Origin: Dermatophilaceae bacterium
Lineage (GTDB): Bacteria; Actinomycetota; Actinomycetes; Actinomycetales; Dermatophilaceae
Reading direction: 5' to 3'
Length of the DNA stretch: 6,955 bases
Assembly (NCBI GenBank): GCA_013361975.1
Contig: JABFXB010000309.1
Location: forward strand, 1-6,955
Positions within the stretch are counted from its first letter, which is position 1; each line of letters opens with the position of its first letter. This document shows, piece by piece, positions 1 through 5,727 of this stretch. A program made the translations under genes and the position numbers. Below the pieces are notes generated by a model. It searched no databases. It was not told where the DNA came from and saw only the letters and a list, made by a program, of their open reading frames with translations.

Positions 1-1
1 C

Positions 2-1039
2 GCGGTGATCCTCTACACGAGCGGCACCACCGGCAAGCCCAAGGGCGCCGAGCTCACCCACTTCAACCTGCACCGCAACGCCGAGCGGTCGGCGAGCGAC
101 ATCATGCAGATCACCGAGGACGACGTGATCATGGGCTGCCTGCCCCTCTTCCACGTCTTCGGCCTGACGTGCGGTCTCAACACGTCGGTCCAGCGCGGCT
201 CCACCCTGACACTCATCCCCCGCTTCGACCCCGCCAAGGCCATCGAGGTTCTCGGGCGCGACCACGTGACGATCTTCCAGGGCGTCCCGACCATGTATGC
301 CGCGATCCTCAACCACCCGAACGCCGACCATGCCGACACGAGCAGCCTGCGCACCTGCGCCTCCGGCGGCTCGGCCATGCCCGAAGCGGTCATGAAGGCG
401 TTCGAGGCGAAGTTCGGCTGCCAGATCCTCGAGGGCTACGGCCTGTCCGAGACGTCGCCGGTCGCCTCGTTCAACATGCCCGACAAGCCGACCAAGCCCG
501 GCACGATCGGCCGCGCCATCCCGGGCTGCGAGATGAGGCTCGTCGACCTCGAGGGCAACGACACCCAGCCCGGCGAGATCGGCGAGATCGCGATCCGGGG
601 CGAGAACATCATGAAGGGCTACTGGAACCGTCCCGAGGCCACGAAGGAGGCGATCCCCGACGGCTGGTTCCGCTCGGGCGACCTCGCCACCGTCGACGAC
701 GAGGGCTACTTCACGATCGTCGACCGCAAGAAGGACCTGATCATCCGGGGCGGCCTCAACGTGTATCCCCGCGAGGTCGAGGAGGTGCTCTACACGCATC
801 CCGACGTGCTCGAGGCGGCCGTGGTCGGCGTGCCCGACGACCTCATGGGTGAGGAGGTCGGTGCGGCCGTCGTCTTCCGGCCGGGCTCGAGCGCGACGCT
901 CGACGACGTCCAGAGCTACGTCAAGGAGCGGCTGGCGGCGTACAAGTACCCCCGCCGCCTGTGGACGCTCGACGAGCTGCCGAAGGGGCCGACCGGCAAG
1001 ATCCTGCGTCGCGAGGTGCGCCCCGCCGACGCCTCCTGA
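2..1039 (+). CDS. Acyl-CoA ligase (long-chain fatty-acid-CoA ligase type), 5' partial
   Basis: ATP-dependent acid-CoA ligase of the adenylate-forming (ANL) superfamily: it joins a carboxylic acid, probably a fatty acid, to AMP and then to CoA in the cytoplasm. The frame is open at the left edge, so the start and roughly the first 150 residues of a usual ~500-residue enzyme lie outside. Counting from the GTG at 5, the sequence shows the P-loop SGTTGKPKG (residues 6-14), GYGLSETSP (the GYGxxE motif), GYWNRPEAT, DGWFRSGDL with the ribose-binding Asp, DRKKDLIIRGGLNVYPREVE (the hinge and start of the C-terminal lid), and PKGPTGKILRRE near the end with the acyl-adenylation Lys at 332. All core motifs downstream of the edge are intact. 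The chain-length specificity cannot be read from motifs; a fatty-acyl role is inferred from overall likeness to FadD proteins. It is separated from the next gene by 216 bases and a hairpin, so the two are probably not one operon. Confidence 0.93.
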   Translation, partial: AVILYTSGTTGKPKGAELTHFNLHRNAERSASDIMQITEDDVIMGCLPLFHVFGLTCGLNTSVQRGSTLTLIPRFDPAKAIEVLGRDHVTIFQGVPTMYAAILNHPNADHADTSSLRTCASGGSAMPEAVMKAFEAKFGCQILEGYGLSETSPVASFNMPDKPTKPGTIGRAIPGCEMRLVDLEGNDTQPGEIGEIAIRGENIMKGYWNRPEATKEAIPDGWFRSGDLATVDDEGYFTIVDRKKDLIIRGGLNVYPREVEEVLYTHPDVLEAAVVGVPDDLMGEEVGAAVVFRPGSSATLDDVQSYVKERLAAYKYPRRLWTLDELPKGPTGKILRREVRPADAS

Positions 1040-1053
1040 GGCCCCCACAACCG

Positions 1054-1076
1054 ACCCGTCCGGCATACCGGCGGGT
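1054..1076 (+). terminator. Hairpin after the acyl-CoA ligase gene, possible terminator
   Basis: Fifteen bases after the stop codon, ACCCG-T-CCGG (1054-1063) pairs with CCGG-CGGGT (1068-1076): nine base pairs, one bulged T, loop CATA. No T-run follows, as is common for hairpins in GC-rich actinobacteria. The loop and right arm include one copy of the recurring GGCATACCG word, so part of the structure may instead reflect that motif. Confidence 0.4.
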
Positions 1077-1128
1077 AGGCGGACGAGTCGGCGGACGAGG
1101 CCTCCAGCCCCACCCGACACGCGGGCGT

Positions 1129-1158
1129 TTGGACTCGCCGTACGTTTTGGAGTATCAG
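1129..1158 (+). promoter_or_regulatory. Candidate promoter for the L,D-transpeptidase gene
   Basis: A locally AT-richer patch in the 1040-1255 gap contains TTGGAC (1129-1134) and TATCAG (1153-1158), 18 bases apart, resembling a housekeeping -35/-10 pair. Transcription would begin near 1165 and give a leader of about 90 bases to the GTG at 1256. The patch also carries two near-copies, CGTTTGGA (1126-1133) and CGTTTTGGA (1143-1151), which could be an operator or chance. Further down, CGCTCC/GGAGCG (1206-1222) can form a 6-bp hairpin in the leader. I recognise no known riboswitch in this gap. Confidence 0.35.
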
Positions 1159-1255
1159 GTCGCCATCGGTGACACTGGAGCAGGGTCAATCGACGCGCCG
1201 CGCCCCGCTCCGCCGTGGAGCGCCCGGCGACGCGTCCGCGAAGGGTTTATCAAGC

Positions 1256-2488
1256 GTGAAGTCGAGCATCCGTACCGCCACAGTCTCGGGGATGGCCGTC
1301 CTGGCCATGCTGGGCGTGACCGCCTGCAACGCCTCCGCCACCGCCGACAACGGCAAGCCGGCGAGCTCGTCCTCCGCGGCTCCCGGCAGCTCCGAGACGC
1401 CCACGCCCACCCCGACCGCCGACCCCGTGGCCTACACGACGACGCCGGCCGCCGACGCCCAGGACGTCGCCGTCGACACGCGCGTCACAGCCTCCGCCCA
1501 GAAGGGCATCCTCAAGAAGGCGTCGCTGTCCTACGTGAGCAAGAAGGGCAACAAGATCACGGTCGACGGCACGCTCAAGGACGGCACCTGGACGGCCGGC
1601 GAGCTGCTCGAGCCCGGCGTCGAGTACACCCTCGCCCTCGAGGCCGAGGAGCCCGACGGCCGCACCGACGAGTCGACCCGCTCGTTCCGCACCGCCAACC
1701 TCAGCCTCGACGACCAGGTCTACACCGCCGTCTCACCCCGCGACGGCGGCACGGTCGGCATCGGCATGCCGGTCGTCATGCGCTTCGACCTGCCGGTCAA
1801 GGACAAGGCGAACTTCGAGAAGCACATGGTGGTCACCTCGACGCCCGCGCAGGCCGGCTCCTGGTACTGGCTGTCGTCGACGGAGGCCCACTGGCGGCCC
1901 AAGGCGTACTGGAAGCCCGGCACGAAGGTCCACGTCGAGGCGAACCTCAACGGCGTCTCCGCCGGCGGCGGTCGCTGGGGCCAGCAGTCGCGCACGGCCG
2001 ACTTCACGATCGGCCGCTCGCTCATCGCCAAGGTCAACCTGCAGACGCACCAGATGGACGTCATGATCAACGGCAAGCTCGCCAAGCGCATACCCGTCAC
2101 GGGCGGACGTCCGGGCTTCATCACCCGCTCCGGCGTCAAGGTGATCATGGACAAGGTCACCAACATCACGATGAAGGCCGAGACCATCGGCCTGAAGAAG
2201 GGTGACACCGGCTACTACGAGGACACCCCGGTCAAGTACGCCATGCGCGTCACGAACTCCGGCGAGTTCCTCCACACGGCGCCGTGGTCGGTCAAGGACC
2301 AGGGTCACGCCAACGTCAGCCACGGCTGCACCGGCATGAGCGACGCCAACGGCCAGTGGCTCTACGGCCAGACCCGCATCGGCGACGTCGTCGAGACGGT
2401 CGGCACCAACCGCCCGATGACCATGGGCAACGGCTACGCCGACTGGAACCTCAGCTGGTCCACGTGGACGGCGGGCTCCGCGCTCTGA
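1256..2488 (+). CDS. L,D-transpeptidase lipoprotein with two Ig-like domains (LdtMt2-type)
   Basis: Extracellular, membrane-anchored enzyme that forms 3-3 cross-links between meso-diaminopimelate-type stem peptides in peptidoglycan and is the usual carbapenem-sensitive class of transpeptidase. From the GTG at 1256 the product is 410 residues, close to LdtMt2 of Mycobacterium tuberculosis (408). Order: basic N-terminus (K2, R6), hydrophobic stretch, lipobox VTAC with lipidated Cys24; Ser/Pro/Thr-rich linker (about 25-57); two Ig-like domains (about 58-152 and 154-252); YkuD catalytic domain (about 255-382); Trp-rich C-terminal tail containing DWNLSWSTW. Catalytic residues are H340 (HTAPWS), H356 and C358 (SHGC), with the same 16 and 2 residue spacings as in LdtMt2. 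After SHGC the sequence reads TGMS in place of the LNVS of LdtMt2. The 1256 start is preferred because it gives a standard lipoprotein signal and has AAGGG (1241-1245) ten bases upstream. An in-frame GTG at 1169 would add 29 residues before it. Confidence 0.93.
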   Translation: MKSSIRTATVSGMAVLAMLGVTACNASATADNGKPASSSSAAPGSSETPTPTPTADPVAYTTTPAADAQDVAVDTRVTASAQKGILKKASLSYVSKKGNKITVDGTLKDGTWTAGELLEPGVEYTLALEAEEPDGRTDESTRSFRTANLSLDDQVYTAVSPRDGGTVGIGMPVVMRFDLPVKDKANFEKHMVVTSTPAQAGSWYWLSSTEAHWRPKAYWKPGTKVHVEANLNGVSAGGGRWGQQSRTADFTIGRSLIAKVNLQTHQMDVMINGKLAKRIPVTGGRPGFITRSGVKVIMDKVTNITMKAETIGLKKGDTGYYEDTPVKYAMRVTNSGEFLHTAPWSVKDQGHANVSHGCTGMSDANGQWLYGQTRIGDVVETVGTNRPMTMGNGYADWNLSWSTWTAGSAL

Positions 2489-2507
2489 GCCTGCTCCCCC
2501 GACAGCA

Positions 2508-2542
2508 CGAAGGCCGGTCACCCTCGGGGTGACCGGCCTTCG
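2508..2542. terminator. Strong bidirectional hairpin terminator between convergent genes
   Basis: A perfect inverted repeat: bases 2508-2523 pair with 2527-2542 (16 bp, arm starts CGAAGGCCGGTCACC), with a three-base loop TCG. It lies 19 bases past the transpeptidase stop and 49 bases past the stop of the minus-strand MetE-like gene, so it can end transcripts from both sides. No T-run is present on either strand, so termination would depend on the very stable stem. Confidence 0.85.
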
Positions 2543-2591
2543 CCGTCGTCGTGGTGCCGCCGGCGCGCACGGGTGCGGAGCGCCACACCCG

Positions 2592-3572
2592 TCAGGCGGT
2601 GCTGCGTTCGTCGAGCTCGCGCGCCGCCTCGACGGCCGCGCGCTGGACGGTGCGGGCGACCTCGGGGGCGGCACCGGCCAGCCCGCAGGCGGGGGTCACG
2701 ACGAGGTCGGCGAGCGAGGTGGGCGGCATACCGATGCGGCGCCACGCGTCGACGAGGCGGTCGGCGACCGCTTGGGGCCGGGTCAGGCTGCCGTCCGTCG
2801 GGACCGCTCCCGCGTGCAGCCGTATGCCGTCCTCGACCGCGACGGCGACGCCCTCCCACCCGCGCGGGCGCAGCAGCGACGTGTCGATCGACAGCGCCGA
2901 CGGACCGGCGGAGCGCAGCAGAGGCAGGGGTGGGTCGGCCGCGCAGCAGTGCAGGACGGTCTCGCCGTCGTGCGCGGCGAGCACCGTCTTCAGCCCGGCC
3001 GCAGCCACCTGCGGGTCGAGGCTGGGCAGGCGCCCGAAGCCGGACGAGGTCGGCAGCCGTCCGGCGAGCACGGTGGGCAGCGACGGCTCGTCGACCTGCA
3101 GCACGATGTCGGCCCCCGGGACGAGCCGCCGCACAGCGCTCACGTGGAGGCGGATGCCCTCGGCGAGCGACTCGACGAGGTCACGGCTCGCGCCCTCGTC
3201 GACGACCATCCGCTCGCCCCGGCTCAGCCAGACGCTCGCCGCGAGCGTCCACGGCCCCACGACCTGGAGCTTGAGCCGGCCGGCGTGGCCGTCGAAGGCC
3301 TCGGCGAGCTCGTCGAGGTCCTCGCGCAGCAGCGCCGCGGTGCGGGCGGCGTCGCGCCCGGGACGGTCGACGAGCCGCCACCCCACCGGCTGCAGGTCGA
3401 CCGGCATCTCGACGAGCAGCCCGGCGGTGCGGCCCACCATGTCGGCGCCGGGCCCGCGGGCGGGCAGCTCGGGCAGGTAGGGCAGGTTCCCGTCGAGGAT
3501 CTCGCGCACCTGCGCGAGGGCGTCACGCACGGAGGTGCCGGGCAGGGAGCCGATGCCGGTTGCCAGGGTCAC
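2592..3572 (-). CDS. Short MetE-like protein (cobalamin-independent methionine synthase C-terminal-domain family)
   Basis: A 326-residue relative of the C-terminal catalytic barrel of MetE, which transfers a methyl group to the zinc-bound thiol of homocysteine. The protein starts directly with ATGIGSLPG, typical for this actinobacterial family (Rv3015c-like, as I recall it), so the N-terminal half of full MetE (about 750 residues) is absent by nature and not by truncation. Visible features: GPWTLA (106-111), QVDEPSL (159-165, matching QxDEPAL of MetE), HCC at 208-210 (His-x-Cys zinc ligands), SIDTS (228-232) where MetE has SIETS with a Glu ligand, and TPACGL with Cys296 as the last ligand. 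Thus three zinc ligands are kept and the Glu is replaced by Asp230. The GTG start sits seven bases after a -10-like box and has no Shine-Dalgarno. The function may be a methionine synthase using a donor other than methyl-folate, or another thiol methyltransfer or lyase reaction. The family assignment is firm; the substrate is unknown. Confidence 0.85.
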   Translation of the reverse strand: MTLATGIGSLPGTSVRDALAQVREILDGNLPYLPELPARGPGADMVGRTAGLLVEMPVDLQPVGWRLVDRPGRDAARTAALLREDLDELAEAFDGHAGRLKLQVVGPWTLAASVWLSRGERMVVDEGASRDLVESLAEGIRLHVSAVRRLVPGADIVLQVDEPSLPTVLAGRLPTSSGFGRLPSLDPQVAAAGLKTVLAAHDGETVLHCCAADPPLPLLRSAGPSALSIDTSLLRPRGWEGVAVAVEDGIRLHAGAVPTDGSLTRPQAVADRLVDAWRRIGMPPTSLADLVVTPACGLAGAAPEVARTVQRAAVEAARELDERSTA

Positions 3573-3578
3573 CGCGCC

Positions 3579-3584
3579 AGCCTA
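3579..3584 (-). promoter_or_regulatory. -10 box of a predicted leaderless promoter for the MetE-like gene
   Basis: On the minus strand TAGGCT (TAnnnT) ends six bases before the GTG at 3572, so transcription would start at or next to the start codon. No clear -35 is visible. The same box is followed by GGCGCG, the same spacer as in the divergent gene. Confidence 0.5.
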
Positions 3585-3698
3585 GGCCAGCGGCGTGCGA
3601 GACCACGCGAGGGGCGCGGACTGCGGCGAGCGGGACGCGGGACGCGAAGTGACCGCCCGTGCGGCCAACCCTGGGCGACGCACGTCGTCGGACGCCTC

Positions 3699-3704
3699 TA
3701 CGCT
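3699..3704 (+). promoter_or_regulatory. -10 box of a predicted leaderless promoter for the GNAT gene
   Basis: TACGCT (TAnnnT) ends six bases (GGCGCG) before the ATG at 3711, and there is no Shine-Dalgarno between. Both facts fit a leaderless mRNA. A -35 is not obvious. The 138-base gap from 3573 to 3710 also holds a tandem GCGGGAC pair (3630-3643), without other recognisable sites. Confidence 0.5.
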
Positions 3705-3710
3705 GGCGCG

Positions 3711-4604
3711 ATGGCGACCGCACGTCGTGACTTCTCGGGGCCCGGCGACCTGCGGGCGATGCAGGCCATGGCGTCGCGGCTGTGGTCGCCCACGAGCCGC
3801 TTCCACCCCGGTCAGCTCGCGTGGAGCCGCTACTTCCGCCCGGTCGACCCCGACCGGCTCGACGACGGCGAGGCCATCGCCGTCTGGAGCGACGACGAGC
3901 AGGTCGTCGGTTTCGGCTGGGCCGAGGCGCCCGACTGGCTCGAGCTGCAGGTGGCGCCCGACCGCCCCGACGTCGCCGAGGAGCTCGTCGAGTGGTTCGA
4001 GGAGGCCAGCGACGCCGGCACGCAGTCGGCAATCGTCATGGAGCACGACGTGGCCGAACCGGCCCTTGCCGCAGCGGGTTTCGAGCCGCAGCCCGACACA
4101 TGGTGGTTCACCCACCACGCCGTCGCGGTGGCCGATCTCGCCCCGGCGCCGCGCGTGGACGGCTACCGCTTCCGTCAGGTCGAGCCCCACGAGGCGCGTG
4201 AGCGCGCCGCCGTGCACGCGGCGGCGTGGTCGGACTTCGGGCCCTCGAAGGTCGACGAGACGGCATACCGGCAGCTGCAGGCGGCGTGGCCCTACCGGCA
4301 CGACCTCGACTGGGTCGCCGTCGACGAGGCCGACCGCATGGTGGCGTCGGTCATCGTCTGGCTCGACGAGGCCACCGGGGTCGGGCTCGTCGAGCCGGTC
4401 GGGTGCGTGCCCGATCACCGCGGCCGGGGGCTGGCCGGTGCCGTGACGCTCGCCGCGCTGCACCACCTCGGTGAGGTGGGCGGCTCACTCGCACAGGTCA
4501 GTCCGCGCGGCGACGACGACTACCCCGGCCCTCAGCGCCTCTACCGGTCGCTCGGCTTCCGCCCGACGGCCCGCACCGTCACCTGGACGCGCTCGGTCGA
4601 CTGA
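3711..4604 (+). CDS. Tandem GNAT-family N-acetyltransferase
   Basis: A 297-residue cytoplasmic acetyltransferase-fold protein with two GNAT units. The C-terminal unit (about 148-297) has the acetyl-CoA pyrophosphate loop RGRGLAGA (237-244) following VEPVGCVPDH, and the closing YRSLGF (278-283), the usual YxxxGF of GNAT enzymes. The N-terminal unit (about 1-145) has the strand pattern (GFGWAEAPDWLELQVAP, ending in AAAGFEP) but no R/QxxGxG/A loop, so it is probably non-catalytic. This layout resembles mycothiol synthase MshD (tandem GNAT, about 300 residues), but I see no residues that prove that substrate, and many uncharacterised actinobacterial proteins share it. The frame is open upstream to 2529, but that stretch is antisense to the MetE-like gene; ATG 3711 is preferred for its -10 box and because GNAT sequence begins there. 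The stop lies 16 bases from the stop of convergent mnmA, with no hairpin between. Substrate unknown. Confidence 0.85.
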   Translation: MATARRDFSGPGDLRAMQAMASRLWSPTSRFHPGQLAWSRYFRPVDPDRLDDGEAIAVWSDDEQVVGFGWAEAPDWLELQVAPDRPDVAEELVEWFEEASDAGTQSAIVMEHDVAEPALAAAGFEPQPDTWWFTHHAVAVADLAPAPRVDGYRFRQVEPHEARERAAVHAAAWSDFGPSKVDETAYRQLQAAWPYRHDLDWVAVDEADRMVASVIVWLDEATGVGLVEPVGCVPDHRGRGLAGAVTLAALHHLGEVGGSLAQVSPRGDDDYPGPQRLYRSLGFRPTARTVTWTRSVD

Positions 4605-4620
4605 CGGTCCTTGTGGAGCC

Positions 4621-5727
4621 TCAGGCGACGGGGGTCCGCTCGAGGTGTGCCGCCGCGATCGTGGCGGAGCCGACCACGCGCGTACCGTCGTAGAGCACGA
4701 CCGACTGGCCCGGCGCGACCCCGCGGATGCGCTCGTCGAGGCGCACCTCGACGTTGCCGCCGTCGGCCCACGCCCGCGCGGAATACTCGGCGCCGTGCGC
4801 GCGCACCTGCGCCCCCACCTCGACGACGCCCTCTGGCGCCGGCCCGCACCAGCGGGCGTGGTCGCCCGTCAGCGCGTTGACGCCCAGCAGGTCGGCGGTG
4901 CCGACGACGACCTGGTTGGTGTCGGGGCGCACCTCGACGACGTAGCGGGGCTGCCCGTCGGGCGCCGGCCGCGACAGGCCCAGCCCGCGGCGCTGCCCGA
5001 CGGTGTAGGCGAACGCACCGCCGTGACGGCCCACGACGGCGCCGTCGGTGTCGACGATGTCGCCGGGGGCCTCCCCGAGCTCACGGCCCAGCCAGCCGCG
5101 GGTGTCGCCGTCGGCGATGAAGCAGATGTCGTGGCTGTCGGGCTTGTTCGCGACGTAGAAGCCGCGCTCGGCTGCCTCCTCGCGGATCTGCGGCTTCGTC
5201 GTGTCACCGAGGGGGAAGAAGGATCGGGCGAGCTGGTCGGCGTCGAGCACGCCGAGGACGTAGCTCTGGTCCTTCGCCTCGTCGACGGCGCGGTGGAGCT
5301 CACGCCGCACGCTGCCGCCGGCGTCGGGCACCTCGACGACCTGCGCGTAGTGGCCGGTCGCGACGGCGTCGAACCCGAGGGCGACCGCCTTGTCCAGCAG
5401 GGCGGCGAACTTGATCTTCTCGTTGCACCGCAGGCACGGGTTGGGGGTGCGACCGGCGGCGTACTCGGCGCGGAAGTCCTCGACGACGTCTCGCTTGAAG
5501 CGGGCCGCCATGTCCCACACGTAGAAGGGGATGCCGAGGACGTCTGCCACGCGCCGCGCGTCGCCGGCGTCCTCGATGGTGCAGCAGCCGCGGGCCGACT
5601 CGCGCAGCGTGGCGGCGCTCTGGCTCAGGGCCAGGTGCACGCCCACCACCTCGTGCCCGGCGTCGAGCATGCGGGCGGCGGCGACGGCCGAGTCGACACC
5701 GCCGCTCATCGCTGCGACGACCCTCAC
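4621..5727 (-). CDS. mnmA: tRNA-specific 2-thiouridylase MnmA (TrmU)
   Basis: Cytoplasmic enzyme that uses ATP to adenylate C2 of uridine 34 in tRNAs for Lys, Glu and Gln and then inserts sulfur, giving 2-thiouridine. The 368-residue protein has normal length. The ATP PP-loop SGGVDS is at 8-13, the first catalytic Cys is C98 in NPCLRCNEKIKF, TGHYA at 124-128, DQSYVL at 153-158, and the second (persulfide) Cys is C202 in DSHDICFI. The C-terminal beta-barrel ends with PGQSVVLYDG and a hydrophobic strand, as expected. All key residues are present. The GTG start overlaps the TGA stop of the upstream cysteine desulfurase gene as GTGA (5727-5724), with GAGG about ten bases upstream, so the two are translationally coupled. 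The genetic pairing suggests that its sulfur comes directly from that desulfurase, as described for Bacillus subtilis YrvO-MnmA. Confidence 0.97.
   Translation of the reverse strand: MRVVAAMSGGVDSAVAAARMLDAGHEVVGVHLALSQSAATLRESARGCCTIEDAGDARRVADVLGIPFYVWDMAARFKRDVVEDFRAEYAAGRTPNPCLRCNEKIKFAALLDKAVALGFDAVATGHYAQVVEVPDAGGSVRRELHRAVDEAKDQSYVLGVLDADQLARSFFPLGDTTKPQIREEAAERGFYVANKPDSHDICFIADGDTRGWLGRELGEAPGDIVDTDGAVVGRHGGAFAYTVGQRRGLGLSRPAPDGQPRYVVEVRPDTNQVVVGTADLLGVNALTGDHARWCGPAPEGVVEVGAQVRAHGAEYSARAWADGGNVEVRLDERIRGVAPGQSVVLYDGTRVVGSATIAAAHLERTPVA

Noticed and set aside
1040..1255. Possible cyclic di-AMP (ydaO) or other riboswitch before the cell-wall enzyme gene
   Set aside because: Such riboswitches are found before actinobacterial cell-wall genes, but I could not find the conserved core here; only a 6-bp hairpin is visible.
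961..2205. Open frame of about 414 codons overlapping the ligase end and the transpeptidase
   Set aside because: Arg/Pro/Gly-rich product with no motifs, in another frame of the well-supported transpeptidase gene.
3630..3646. Tandem heptamer GCGGGAC x2 in the divergent intergenic gap
   Set aside because: Only two copies, GC-rich and short; likely chance, so not listed as a repeat feature.
2529..3710. Long open stretch on the plus strand in frame with the GNAT gene, antisense to the MetE-like gene
   Set aside because: Its translation is low-complexity and shows no known domain, and the minus strand there encodes a clear MetE-family protein. Open antisense frames are expected at this GC content. 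The GNAT fold begins only at 3711.
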